Shown: piece by piece, positions 8,924 through 22,000 of the stretch
Position numbering within the stretch: the first letter of the stretch is position 1
How the letters are laid out: each line of letters starts with the position of its first letter
DNA from: Bilabrum cf. latius
Lineage: Eukaryota > Bigyra: Bicosoecida > Bigyra > Bicosoecida
Direction: 5' to 3'
DNA: 64,000 nucleotides
NCBI GenBank assembly: GCA_965178125.1
Contig: OZ237755.1
Span: forward strand, 186,001 to 250,000
Position numbers and translations under genes: made by a program
The notes under the pieces: model-generated
The model's database searches: none
Seen by the model: only the letters and a program-made list of their open reading frames with translations
What the model was told of the DNA's origin: nothing

Positions 8924-11900
8924 ATGAGTCATCGTAGGGTCGTAGATCTCGCTGATGCAAATGGTTGGGTACCAGATGATGATAGTAGCATAACCAGTGG
9001 CATGACAGGCACGACTGGATCGTCGGATACTTGGGTTATTGAGAACGATGGGCATGCACGCGGTGACAAGCACACACGCCATCTCCCTATAGCTGATTTC
9101 TCACCACATGGATACGGCTCAAATACGTCGAAACCAATAGCACTATAGGGCAACGTGCGCGCGAAGGTGAACGCGAGCGGGCTGGCCGGGGCGCTGCTGG
9201 GGTCCGGCGGGGACGGTGCGTTCCGGGGCAGCACGGAGGCGCGAGACACGGCGGAGGCGATGCGTCGTGCGGCAGAGGCGAGCAAGCGGGACGGGGACGT
9301 GGGGGCGGGCGGGGGCCGGGGGCTGAGCGCGGCGGAGCTGGCGAAGCTGGGGCACGGGTCTGGGTCTGGCGTGCTGGCGGTGCCTCGCGGGGCCAAGTTC
9401 GACGGCACGACGGAGGCGCAGGACCGCGGTCGGCAGGGCGTGGGTCGCGGGGGCGTGGGTCGCGGGGGCCGCGGGGGCGAGTCGTTCGGGAAGCCGGCCA
9501 CGGACACGGCGGGGCGCGTGCTGGGCGGTGCGGCGGGCGCGTCTGGAGCTCCCACGCTGGGCCGGCGCGGGGAGGGCGTGGGGGCGTGGGACCCGGAGGA
9601 CGAGGCGGCGGTGGGCCCTCAGGAGGGGCGGTCGGGGGGCGCTCGCGAGCGTGCGCGGGGCATGGTGAACATCGTGGGCGGGCCTGGGTCTCGCATGGTG
9701 GGCGCGCCCGAGTCTCGTCGAGCGGCGGAGCTGGCTCGTCGTGCGCGCGGGGACGGCGTGGGCGGGAAGCCGGCGCTGTCTCGTCCTCGCGGGGGCAACT
9801 CGAGCGCGCGCGTGGTGGGCGGGTCTCGGCTGGGGGCCGTGGCAGGGACTCGTCGTCGCATGGGCGATGGGGAGGACGGGAGCGCTCTGGCCGAGTCGGC
9901 GGATCCACGGGAGCGGGCGGCGCGTACGCGTGACGCGGCGGAGGAGAAGAAGCTGCGGGAGCGTCAGCTGGCGGGGTCCCGTCTGCTGCCTGGGCGCGGT
10001 GGCATGGGCGGGGGCGAGGGGCAGGAGGAGGGGAAGGACCCGTCCGCGTTCGAGACGGAGGCGGGGCGGTCGTTCCGTCGTCGCGGGGGCGCGGGTGCGG
10101 GAGGTGCGGGCGGGCGCGAGGGCAAGCCGGGGGGCAACGTGCGCGCGAAGGTGAACGCGAGCGGGCTGGCCGGGGCGCTGCTGGGGTCCGGCGGGGACGG
10201 TGCGTTCCGGGGCAGCACGGAGGCGCGAGACACGGCGGAGGCGATGCGTCGCGCGGCAGAGGCGAGCAAGCGGGACGGGGACGTGGGGGCCGGCGGGGGC
10301 CGGGGGCTGAGCGCGGCGGAGCTGGCGAAGCTGGGGCACGGGTCTGGGTCTGGCGTGCTGGCGGTGCCTCGCGGGGCCAAGTTCGACGGCACGACGGAGG
10401 CGCAGGACCGCGGTCGGCAGGGCGTGGGTCGCGGGGGCGTGGGTCGCGGGGGCCGCGGGGGCGAGTCGTTCGGGAAGCCGGCCACGGACACGGCGGGGCG
10501 CGTGCTGGGCGGTGCGGCGGGCGCGTCTGGAGCTCCCACGCTGGGCCGGCGCGGGGAGGGCGTGGGGGCGTGGGACCCGGAGGACGAGGCGGCGGTGGGC
10601 CCTCAGGAGGGGCGGTCGGGGGGCGCTCGCGAGCGTGCGCGGGGCATGGTGAACATCGTGGGCGGGCCTGGGTCTCGCATGGTGGGCGCGCCCGAGTCTC
10701 GTCGAGCGGCGGAGCTGGCTCGCCGTGCGCGCGGGGACGGCGTGGGCGGGAAGCCGGCGCTGTCTCGTCCTCGCGGGGGCAACTCGAGCGCGCGCGTGGT
10801 GGGCGGGTCTCGGCTGGGGGCCGTGGCAGGGACTCGTCGGCGCATGGGCGATGGGGAGGACGGGAGCGCTTTGGCCGAGTCAGCGGATCCACGGGAGCGG
10901 GCGGCGCGTGCGCGTGACGCGGCGGAGGAGAAGAAGCTGCGGGAGCGTCAGCTGGCGGGGTCCCGTCTGCTGCCGGGCCGCGGGGGCATGGGCGGGGGCG
11001 AGGGGCAGGAGGAGGGGAAGGACCCGTCCGCGTTCGAGACGGAGGCGGGGCGGTCGTTCCGTCGTCGCGGGGGCGCGGGTGCGGGAGGTGCGGGCGGGCG
11101 CGGGGGCAAGCCGGGGGGCAACGTGCGCGCGAAGGTGAACGCGAGCGGGCTGGCCGGGGCGCTGCTGGGGTCCGGCGGGGACGGTGCGTTCCGGGGCAGC
11201 ACGGAGGCGCGAGACACGGCGGAGGCGATGCGTCGCGCGGCAGAGGCGAGCAAGCGGGACGGGGACGTGGGGGCGGGCGGGGGCCGGGGGCTGAGCGCGG
11301 CGGAGCTGGCGAAGCTGGGGCACGGGTCTGGGTCTGGCGTGCTGGCGGTGCCTCGCGGGGCCAAGTTCGACGGCACGACGGAGGCGCAGGACCGCGGTCG
11401 GCAGGGCGTGGGTCGCGGGGGCGTGGGTCGCGGGGGCCGCGGGGGCGAGTCGTTCGGGAAGCCGGCCACGGACACGGCGGGGCGCGTGCTGGGCGGTGCG
11501 GCGGGCGCGTCTGGAGCTCCCACGCTGGGCCGGCGCGGGGAGGGCGTGGGGGCGTGGGACTCGGAGGACGAGGCGGCGGTGGGCCCTCAGGAGGGGCGGT
11601 CGGGGGGCGCTCGCGAGCGTGCGCGGGGCATGGTGAACATCGTGGGCGGGCCTGGGTCTCGCATGGTGGGCGCGCCCGAGTCTCGTCGAGCGGCGGAGCT
11701 GGCTCGCCGCGCGCGCGGGGACGGCGTGGGCGGGAAGCCGGCGCTGTCTCGTCCTCGCGGGGGCAACTCGAGCGCGCGCGTGGTGGGCGGGTCTCGGCTG
11801 GGGGCCGTGGCAGGGACTCGTCGTCGCATGGGCGATGGGGAGGACGGGAGCGCTTTGGCCGAGTCAGCGGATCCACGGGAGCGGGCGGCGCGTGCGCGTG

Positions 11901-13144
11901 ACGCGGCGGAGGAGAAGAAGCTGCGGGAGCGTCAGCTGGCGGGGTCCCGTCTGCTGCCGGGCCGCGGGGGCATGGGCGGGGGCGAGGGGCAGGAGGAGGG
12001 GAAGGACCCGTCCGCGTTCGAGACGGAGGCGGGGCGGTCGTTCCGTCGTCGCGGGGGCGCGGGTGCGGGAGGTGCGGGCGGGCGCGGGGGCAAGCCGGGG
12101 GGCAACGTGCGCGCGAAGGTGAACGCGAGCGGGCTGGCCGGGGCGCTGCTGGGGTCCGGCGGGGACGGTGCGTTCCGGGGCAGCACGGAGGCGCGAGACA
12201 CGGCGGAGGCGATGCGTCGCGCGGCAGAGGCGAGCAAGCGGGACGGGGATGTGGGGGCGGGCGGGGGCCGGGGGCTGAGCGCGGCGGAGCTGGCGAAGCT
12301 GGGGCACGGGTCTGGGTCTGGCGTGCTGGCGGTGCCTCGCGGGGCCAAGTTCGACGGCACGACGGAGGCGCAGGACCGCGGTCGGCAGGGCGTGGGTCGC
12401 GGGGGCGTGGGTCGCGGGGGCCGCGGGGGCGAGTCGTTCGGGAAGCCGGCCACGGACACGGCGGGGCGCGTGCTGGGCGGTGCGGCGGGCGCGTCTGGAG
12501 CTCCCACGCTGGGCCGGCGCGGGGAGGGCGTGGGGGCGTGGGACCCGGAGGACGAGGCGGCGGTGGGCCCTCAGGAGGGGCGGTCGGGGGGCGCTCGCGA
12601 GCGTGCGCGGGGCATGGTGAACATCGTGGGCGGGCCTGGGTCTCGCATGGTGGGCGCGCCCGAGTCTCGTCGAGCGGCGGAGCTGGCTCGTCGTGCGCGT
12701 GCTGGGGAAAGTGATGGTGGCAGGGGCCGACCGCTGAAGAAGGGTGAGATCGGCCCCGATGGGCAGCCGTTCATGGGAGACACAGAGTACAATCACGAGT
12801 ACACGAAGAAGAGGGGGGGCAAGTCTGGGAGACTCGGTCGATTCGGCGGCGGTGTGGTGCTGGGCACTTCCCTGCCCGGGCCCATGCAGAGGACAACTGC
12901 AGCAAGGCAGGACTACGCCGCCAACGAGGACCCGGATGCCATGATGCTCAACCAGAGGCACAAGTCTTCCTACCCGGTGACCAACCGGCATGCAGGAAGA
13001 CGTGCGGTCCCACTCATGGAGGGGGCGATCCCCAGGCGTGAGCACAGGGCGGAGAGGCGAGACGAGCACATCAAGATCAAGACCATGAGGAGGTCTCAGC
13101 GACTCCAGGCTGCAGGATCGGTTACCAGTCCGCGAGTTCACTGA
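8924..13144 (+). CDS. Large protein of near-identical 328-residue tandem repeats
   Basis: 1,406 aa from ATG 8924 to TGA 13142-13144, with one TAG (Gln) at 9146 joining a unique 75-residue N terminus to the repeats. About 3.6 copies of a 984-bp unit follow (starts near 9149, 10133, 11117 and 12101), then a unique basic C terminus of about 150 residues rich in Arg, Lys and His. Each unit is rich in Gly, Arg, Ala and Ser, with landmarks VRAKVNASGLAGALLGSGGD, SKRDGDVGAGGGRGLSAAEL, VLAVPRGAKFDGTTEAQDR and RGMVNIVGGPGSRMVGAPES. It is probably disordered. I recognise no domain, signal peptide or membrane segment. The near-identity of the units implies very recent expansion or homogenisation; the copy number depends on assembly quality. 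Confidence 0.75.
9149..12700 (+). repeat. 984-bp coding tandem repeat, about 3.6 copies
   Basis: Units begin at about 9149, 10133, 11117 and 12101. Spacing is exactly 984 bp (328 codons), so the frame is kept. The copies differ at only a few bases per unit, for example a proline-to-serine change in copy 3 near 11561 and tgtgcgcg versus cgcgcgcg near 9739/11709. The fourth copy stops after the AARRARA segment near 12700. The G-rich strand is the coding strand. Confidence 0.95.
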
Positions 13145-13332
13145 TTGATTGAGTCTGCCGTACATGCTTGTTCTAGTTGCTGAAGAAAACGTACTGGAAA
13201 ACCCCAAAGGTACTGATGATCTGTGATTGGCGACAAACATCCATAGTCTACTAGTAGTTGCACTACGAGCTGCAGGAAGATCGGTTCCGCTACCGCGTCG
13301 CAGTTTGGCAGAAAAGCATACTGTGTATCAGC

Positions 13333-15867
13333 ATGAAATGTGTTATGCTTGGTGTTTTAGCACTTCTGGGCCTCTCAAAAGCACGTCAAGTGCCTCTGTA
13401 CAGGCAGGCAGGGGCACCGATCGAGGACAGGATAAGCGATCTTTTAAATAAAATGAACTTGACGGAGAAAATCGCACAGCTTGAGCATCCGTGGAAACTT
13501 GGCACGAATAATACACAAGAGTACATTCAGTAGTACCCCACTGGATTAGGTGCTGCATACATCATGTGGGTGGGTGAGGAGTCAACAGCGACTGGAACGA
13601 ATTTCAGTGCCAGGGCAGAACAGATCAACAATATGCAAGAGTGGTACCTGCAGAATTCCAGGCTTGGCATCCCCGTTTCTATCGTTGAAGAAACCCTCCA
13701 TAGCGGCTCGTACCACGGAACGATTTTCCCCATGCCCTGTGGTCTCGGAGCTTCTTGGAATTCGAGCCTGCTTTCGAAGGTTGGAGCCGTCATCGGGGCC
13801 GAGGCACGGGCAGGCGGTGCCGACAGGGGCTTTTCCCCTGAAATAAATGTCGCAACTGACCCTAGATTCGGACGAACGGAGGAAAACTTCGGAGAGGACC
13901 CCGCTTTGGTGGCCACTCTGGGTGCCGCGATGGCCCTGGCCATGCAAGGCGGCGCAGAGGGCCCCTCGGGCTACCTGCCCGACCCCCAGATACACGTCAC
14001 CTGCGAGGCGAAGCATGCTGCCGCCTATGCGCAGGGCGGACGGGATGCCTACCCCGCTGACGTGGCCCCGCAGACCCTGTTCGACATCTACCTGCGGCCC
14101 TGGCGCGACTTCCTCGCCAAATCGGGAGGCCGCGGTCTGATGGCCTCGCACAACTCTGTGAACAACATGCCCGCGCACGGCAACCACTGGCTGCTGAATC
14201 AGACCCTCAGGGAGCTCTTCGACGCCCCGGGGATCTTGATCGCCTCCGATGACAGCGACATCGGGCAGCTGACCGGCTTCGGAATCGTGCCCGATACCCA
14301 AGCCGCTGCTGTGCTTGCGGTCGAGGCGGGCATGGATCAGGATCTGCACGCGGAGGCATTCCCAATGCTGGAGGATGCATTCAAGCAGGGACAGGTGGGC
14401 ATCGAGCCGATCGACCGCGCAGTCAGCAACGTGCTGCGGCAGAAATTTGCCGCCGGACTGTTCGATGGCGCGTGGCGGGTGAACGCCAGCGCGATGTAGA
14501 GCCAGCTCGCGAGCCCAGAGCACCTGCAGGTGTCGCTCGAGGCCGCCAGGCAGGGCATCACTCTGCTGCAGAACAACAACGGTGCGCTACCCCTCTCGAT
14601 CGACGAGCTCAAGGGCAAGACCGTCGCCGTCATCGGGCCGAATGCGGGCTGCTTCGATGACCCCTCGAGCGACAGCTGCCAGGCCGCCTCCAACTAGCTG
14701 GGAGGTTACACGAACGGGGGGGCGGCAGTGACCACAGTCCTGGCCGCCATTCACGCCGCTGGAAATGTCAGCGGGTTCCAGGTCGTTTATTCGCAGGGTG
14801 CCGAGACGGATGCCACTGTGCTCAACAGCAGCATGCTGGATGCAGCCGTGTCGGTGGCCATGAAGGCGGACGTGGTGATCGCTGTCGTAGGAGACAGTGC
14901 CGAGGGGTACGGGCACGGCACGTGCGCCGAGGGCATCGACAGGGACTCGCTCGACCTGCCGGGCACTCAGCTTGATCTGCTGAGCGCGGTGGCAGGCAAC
15001 ATCTCGATGAGGCAGGCTATGGACCAGTCTGCATCCTCCACCTCCCCTGTCTTGGCTGTGACACTCATCCATGGCCGGCCCGTGACCTTTGGTGAGGGCT
15101 TACAGAGCCGGTTTGGGCCTCGCAACGACCTGCTCGAAGCGCTTCCTGCGGTGCTTTCTGCGTGGCGGCCGGGGGCGCTGGGCGGGAGTGCCGTCTGGGA
15201 CGTCCTGACCGGCGCTTACAACCCCTCGGGGCGACTGGCGCAAGGATGGCCCCGCACGGTGGGACAGGTGCGTCAGAGCAACCCGTGGTATCAGCTCAAG
15301 CATACCCCGAACAAGGACTACTCGCTCGGTGCCAAGTACGCCCCTCTCTTCCCCTTCGGGCATGGGCTCTCCTACAGCCAATTCGGGCTGCACGACGTCA
15401 AGATCCTATCGGGCGACGATAGCCCTGCCAGCGTGGCAGATGTCCGTGGGCTGGAACCAGCCCGGAATGTACCCAATGCGTACCGTGTGTCGGCTCGATA
15501 CGTGCGCGAGGCAGCAGCAGCAGTTCGATCCGGCGACTCTGCCGGTCTTTTCTCGGTGCAGGCGCAGGCCGTGGTGACCCAGGGACCCGACGGCGACCTG
15601 GTGGTGCAGGCGTACTACTCTCAGGACCTGTCCAGCAGGGTGCGGTTCGGGCAGATGCTCTTGGGCTTCGAAAAGGTCAGTTTGCAGGCGGGGTAGCCGG
15701 GGGTTCCAGTGACAATTGGCCCCATCACGGCAGACGCGCTGGCATACTACCACCCGGACGAGGGCGACTACGTGCTCGAGGCCGGTAACTACACCGTGAC
15801 TGTGGCCCAGAGCTCAGATCTCCACGGCGCCCCCGAATCGGTCAAGGTGTTCGTGCCCGCCCCGTGA
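13333..15867 (+). CDS. Secreted glycoside hydrolase family 3 (beta-glucosidase/beta-xylosidase type)
   Basis: 844 aa from ATG 13333 to TGA 15865-15867, with TAG (Gln) at 13531, 14497, 14695 and 15694. I chose ATG 13333 because it opens a signal peptide (MKCVMLGVLALLGLSKA); an ATG at 13258 in the same frame would bury it. GH3 landmarks in order: MNLTEKIAQL, GIPVSIVEETLHS, FSPEINVATDPRFGR with ENFGEDP, CEAKHAAAY (KH motif), SHNSVNNMP, and the nucleophile segment GILIASDDSDI, where Asp after Ser is the expected nucleophile. The second (alpha/beta sandwich) domain has TLLQNNNGALPLS and VAVIGPNA, and a fibronectin-III-like C terminus follows. It should hydrolyse beta-linked oligosaccharides outside the cell or in the endomembrane system; the sugar specificity cannot be read from sequence. 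Confidence 0.9.
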
Positions 15868-16015
15868 CTTGGCGGATGGACCTGGTGTACGGTCGCCAGG
15901 GTCTTGAAAGGGGGCAAAGTCACGCAGCCGATGCAAAGTCGGTCGCAGTCGCTGGCGGTGATACGCGAAGTTTGCTGTGCTACACAACATACCATTTTCT
16001 TGCGGACAAGTCAAA

Positions 16016-19000
16016 TTAGCTCCCAAACTCCCTTGCCTTGGCGAGGCGGGCCTCTTCCTGCCGCCGCCTTGCCTCTGCGAGCCGCTGCGCGTGCTTGGAC
16101 AGCGAAGACGCTGTCTTGCTGGTGGGAGCCACGCGCTTCGGTCTCGCCTTTCTCTTCTCTTTTGCCTCCGCCAATTGGGCCGCTCGCATGGCCTCCTGCA
16201 AAGCACCCTGCCCACCGGCCCCCACGAGAGGCCCCGCACCCGCACCCGCACCCGCACCCGCACCCATAGGGCTCCTGTGCTCAGGGGAGCCCCTGGCGCT
16301 CGGGCCCCGGCTTGAGGAGTGCGGGTGGTAGGCAACCGGGGATTGTCTCCGCCGCTGCATCATCGCTCCGATAGCGCCCTATACGCTTGCCGAGGCTGTG
16401 CCGGGACTGATTCGCCTGGATTGGCCCCTGCTGCCGGGGCTCGATGAGGGCAGAGGAAGCCGTGCACCACGCTGCCCGCCTCTCTGCGCACCCAGTAAGG
16501 ACGGGGACTGCCTTGTGGCCGCAGTCGCAGCCGGTGGGCTTCTGCCGTATCCCGAGCTGCGCAGGCCGATGCTGTTCGCGGAGAAACCTCCATTGGTGTT
16601 GGAAGGCGCTGATGCCTGCACTTGACTCTGAGGGACCGGTCCCAACGCTTCAGCGAAAGCATCGGACTGTGGATAGTCTCCCTAGTTGTGCGCTGTGTAC
16701 GCATCGGCACCCATTCGCGGCCGCAAAGGCGCGCCCATGCCAGCTCGCTTCCTCCTTCGCGCCTCGACCCTGTTCTCGTGCTGTTCCTGCAATGACCGGA
16801 CGGCCAGCAGGATGGCAGGCGCATCCGAGTCCGGAATCCCGATGATTTCCAAGTGACGCCGAGTCAGCGAGCGGATGCGGCGCATGGTCGCGAATCCAGC
16901 CCGAGCGAATTCATCAGCGCAGTGGTAGCACCCGATGCTCGCCAGCCAGTCTCCCACGTCATCATCCACAGTGTCCCGCGGCAAGGTCTCGTCCCGTGGG
17001 ATGGGCCCCTCCTCCTCGTCGTACTCGTCCCCGGAGCCAAGGGCATCTGCACCCAGCCCATCATCGTCGAACGATGGGTAGTCTCCCATGCCCGGGCCAG
17101 AGGAACTTGCGTGCGCGTTCTGCCCGTCACCGCTCCCAAACCATGACTGCATGGCGGGGTCAGAAGCTCCGCCGCGAACAACGACGCCAGCATCAGCGTA
17201 AGCGTCAGCCCCACCCCCTCGCGCTAGCCGCATGGCAGCAGCGCCCATCTGCTGAGCGCCCAGCCCGGCGGCCCCCATGGCTGCGTCCCTCAGCGCGTCT
17301 TGCGCCCCCGAGGCTGCCAGCCTGGCGAGTTCCTCGTCCTCGAACTCGGCATCGGCATCTACCACGCGTCGTCCTTGTCGGGGGACAACCGCACCGGAGG
17401 GCGGTTGCGGCTCATTAACTGCGGGACCATCAACGGAATCCTCAGGCTCGTCCTCGATATCAGGACCTAGTAATGCGTCAATCTGCTTCTGAGACAGCAC
17501 ACCATTCGGCCCACATGCGATACTCGCGCCGAGGGCACTTCCCGAGGTCTGCTGGAGCACCCGCTGCAGGTCCTAGGACCGGCTGCTTTGAGTCGACTGC
17601 TGGTCTCGCTTGCCCCCTTCAGCTTCATCACGTCCCATGCTGGGTTGTGCAGTACTGGACGACGCCGAGGCATTCCCCACATACGGACCAGCGCTAGCGG
17701 TGGAGTCTCTGTGCCTGCCAGTTCCAGGCGCATTCTCTTGACCATCTCGTTTCTCCACGCTCTGCATTGGAGTCCCAGTCCTTGCTCTCAGCCGCTAGAT
17801 TCCATCCACCGCATCCACGATCAGGTCATCGGGTACGCCCAGTGCCCGAAGGTCATCTGCCTCGAGCGCCGCCACCACCCCAACCGACACGGCGACAGGC
17901 GCACTACCACCCGTGCCTCTCATAGCAGCGGCTTTCTGCAGGTAGGAGCTTAGATCCTCTAGCTCTTCCTCTTGCATCCACCTTCGCACCTTGCGCGAGA
18001 TGACGATATCTGAGGGGTTGGTTGCCGCCCCATTGCTTTCGATACGCCCGTGTTCAGCGGAAGGCACACTCGAACCAGAAACAGTGGCGCGCGGTGCGGG
18101 TGGGGAGCCCAGTGCGACAGCCACGTCTCTGCCCTCATCAAATGTGCGCGCTGTCTCGTCATCGTCGTCGTCATCGGCACCGCTTGGAACGCTCCAATTT
18201 TGATTGTAGCCATGGCCATCCGGCTGCTGTCGCCGCTGCACCGCAGCTGCGTGCATGCTAGGGTTGGCCCCAAATGGAGAGGCCAGCAGTGGCTCGGTGG
18301 GCCGGCGCTGCAGAGACGAGGGTATGAGCTGGGCCTGCGATGGCGACAATGGGGCAGCGACAGCCCCGTGCAGCGGGCTGCTATGTGGTGGCGAGCCAAC
18401 GTGTCTGTCACTGCCGCTGACCCCACTGCTGCTGCCCTTGCGACCCTTATGGCCCCGCGGGCTCCGGCTCTTGGTCGCACGGGTACCAGCGCCGGAGCCC
18501 CCCTTTGTTGGCGGCGCCGCCGGGGAGCCAGACTGGGCGGCTCGCGGACTGGATCGAGACTGAGGCGTACCCTTCTTCCCCTCATCCTTGCTTGTTGCGC
18601 CTACCTCTGCGATATCTCGAGGGTCAAAGGAGAAGCGACGAGGACGCCTTCCCCTGGCCTGCTGCTCCTGGCGATCCTTCTTCTGCTGCTCAGACTCGGA
18701 GACCACCGAGCTCGCAACGGACGAGCGGCGAGAGCCTGCGCCACTCCTCAGTGAGGAGTCATCTCGCCGCCTAGGTGACCGGCCCTTGCTTTTCCGCCCC
18801 TTGCTATCGCCTTCGCTGCGGCCTCCTGCGCCATGCCCCCCAGTTCCTCCATGCTCGCGGCCTGGCGACCCCCCAGATGCTTTCCGTTTCCTGCTCCCGC
18901 CCATCGTTGAGCTCCCCTGCCCGAGCGACCGCCTCTTTCGCTCGGCAGCTCTGCTTTCCTGAAGGATCTCCCTGACAGACTTCTTGGTCTTGCGGCGGCG

Positions 19001-22000
19001 GCCCTGGGGAGGCGCCTTCTTGCCGTAGGGCGTGTTGAGGCCGCTCACCCTGTCCACTGGCTTGAGACCGGAGGGTCGGGTGCTCGTGTTCCAGCCTCCG
19101 CGAGGCAGAGGAGGCGTCTTCTTGGTCTTGCCGCGGCGGGCACCTTGAGCCGGCTTCTTGCCATTCTTCGCAGACTTGCCCTTGGTCTTTGCCCTGGCCT
19201 TTGCCCTGCCCTCTGGTTTGACATGCCCGGTTTCAACCGATTTGTCGCCTTCCACCCGCTTGGAACCGTCTGCAGCATTAGATCGCCGGTCAGCGTCTGC
19301 GGCATCGGCTGCCGCATGATCGTGCTCGGTGGGCCCGCCTGTGCCCACACCCTGGCCCCTGCTCTCAGCCTGGCTCCTCCCCCCACCGGCATGCCGCCCC
19401 TCAGTCCCTGCCTCTGGCCCTGTCGCTGCTCCTGCCTCCGCCTCCCAGCCCCTATCCGACCATCGCTCACTCTCTGCCACATCGTGAAGCGGCTCAGGAA
19501 GGCCAGCACTTGCCCCGCCAGAGACGGAGGCAGGCGCGCGGCGGAGTGGACCGCGATTCCCGGAGCCTGCTGACCCACGGGACTGTGCATCGCCGACCGG
19601 GCGAATCGGCGCGTGGGCTGCCGCAGCACCATACGAGTGGGCCTGGGCCATCTGCGCTCTCCGGCCGTAGCTGCCTGCGCCTGCGCCTGTGCCCACGGGG
19701 CCACTAGTCAGCTTGCCAGCGCCTGGTGGAGGCGACATGAGCAGCCCCTCGGCGCGGCCTGCAGCAGGCCCGGCAGCGGAAGCTGGCAACTGCCCCGCTT
19801 TCTAGGACGATCCAGTCTCACTAGGCAGCGGCACACCGAGTCCCTCTTCAGCAGTCTCGCCAGTCTTGCCACCACCGACATCGCCATCTTCACCGTCCCG
19901 GCTGACACCGCCGCGGTCCTCCCTGCGGGCTCGCCCTGCATGTCTTCCGCTGCCAGTGCCGCCCGCCCTGCCATGACCAAGATCCTGGCGGTGCAGGGCG
20001 AGCAAATCGTCCTCAGAAGCGCCAGTCATTGCACCCTACGCTCCTCCTTGGGCAGGAGAGACCGGCCCCGATGCCCCGCGGCTCTCACCGCCGTCCCAAC
20101 CGGCCAATCGAGAGGGAGTTGAGCCCGCGCTTGTGGGATCAGCGACTGCTCCCGTCTCCGCAGCAGCGGCGGCCGCTTGCGAACGTGTTCTTGGCCTGGG
20201 TCGGCCCTGCTCAATGTCCTGCAGGATGGCTGCCTCCTTCCTGCGGGCCTCCTCCTCGGCGCGGGCAAAGGCCTGCTCGTCGCGCATGCGCTGCGAGGGC
20301 GGGGACCCGTACGCCATGGCTCGCTCTGCCTGTGCTCGTGCCACGGCGGACCTGTGCTGGTAGCCACCTGACGGGCTCGTGGCGGGCTTGGATCCAGAGC
20401 CAGGGCTGCTCGCTTGGCCTCTGGACCCGGCCATACGGAGGGTCCGCCTGGGCCTTGGGGCATCAGCCAGCTGCGAGTGGGAGGCCTGGTCCACACGGGT
20501 ATCGGCAGGGCTGGACGTGTCCCGTGGCCCTTGTAATTCCCCACTGGCCATGAGCAGAGCGTCCACGGCGTCAATTGAATCTCCCCTCGGTCTATCTTTC
20601 GTGCCGGCACGGCCGTGGGCATCATTAGCCTGCGCCTCTTGTTGTTTAGAACTGGAGAGAGAGCCGGAACTATGCTCTGCAGGCGCGGCACCTGGCGACA
20701 CAGGCGGTTTGGAAGGCTGCACAGACGGCCACGGCTGGGGCTCAGGGTGCGGAGAGCTCGAGTCCTCACGACCAGCACCTTCCTCCGGGGAATCGGAACT
20801 AGCACGCCCCGTCGCATTGGGCTGCAGCAGATCTCCACGCTTGCCCGTGTGTTCTTCATCGGACTCGTCTCTGTAGTGTCTCTCCGCTCGCTTTCCAGAT
20901 GCCCCTTGCTCATGCTCTGTGTCGAACACTCCATCACCTGGCAGCTCAACGGGTTTGACCATACCGGCCTCTCTGCTGGCCCCGGGCAGAGGCACAGGTG
21001 TCGGTCCATCCCCGGGACCATCATCATCCCCAGGTGTGGGGGCGATGTCTCTCTCCCGCACCCTGTCGGATAGACTGCGTGCAAGCATGGCTGGGTTGGC
21101 GCCAGGTCCATTGCCCTCCTCTTCATGATGCTCTTGTCGTCGCTGCGGTTGCCGCTCTTGTTGATGCCCATCTGCTGGTGTGCTCTGCGCGCTACGCATC
21201 TGAGCTTGATCTGCCGGCACAGGCTGCGGTGCACCTGAGGCAGGCTCGGGCATGGTCGGGTGCGGCACCACCGGAGGCTTTCGCGACGCATACGAACCCG
21301 GGACGTTGGACTCAGACTCTGATTCAGCACCCTGCTGCTGCTTGCTGGTATCGCCCGTGCTATCGCATACGTTACTCTTGTCCATGTCCCTGTTTCTGTC
21401 CGCCTGCACCTCGTACTGCAGCCTGGGTCCGCCAAGCCGCTCCGATACCAGCGCCAAGCCAATCGTGTCGGCCTCGTCTCGCTCCGCTTCGTCCTACACT
21501 GAGCTAGCGGCGGTGCCTGCATCCTGACCTTCAGACTCCATGGAGCCAAGCCCGCCCCTGCCACCACTCCGAGGAGCGACTGCGGTCACTCCGTCACGCG
21601 CGTCTTCTCTGTCATCGTCCTGAGGCGACCTCGTTCCGTCCACTCCCCCTTCATCACCCAGCAGTTGCAGCAGCTCTTCCATCTCGTGGCTCTCCAGCAC
21701 ACTGCCCGCTCTAGAGCTGCCCTTGGCACTAGCACCATCGGGGCCAGGTGCGGTGCCGTCCTTGGAGGCAGGACGCCTGGGCACCCTATGCCTATCCAGA
21801 ACCTAACCAAACCCAGAGGTAACAGCAGGCTACTCGCTGGAATAAGCAGCAGCAGCGGTAGCTGCAGTCGCAGCAGGCTACTCGGTGATCGGCCGGCCCA
21901 CGGGTGCGGGTGCGGGTGGGGCTACAGTTGAAGGGGCGCCGGACCGATTGCCCACGCTGGCACCCGACGCCATCGACACCACGGAGGCAGTGACGGGTGC

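Noticed and set aside
9087-11876. A 929-residue open frame on the minus strand across the tandem repeats
   Set aside because: GC-rich repeats keep several frames open. The plus frame is longer, joins unique ends on both sides and ends in TGA, while the minus translation is Arg/Pro-rich without structure.
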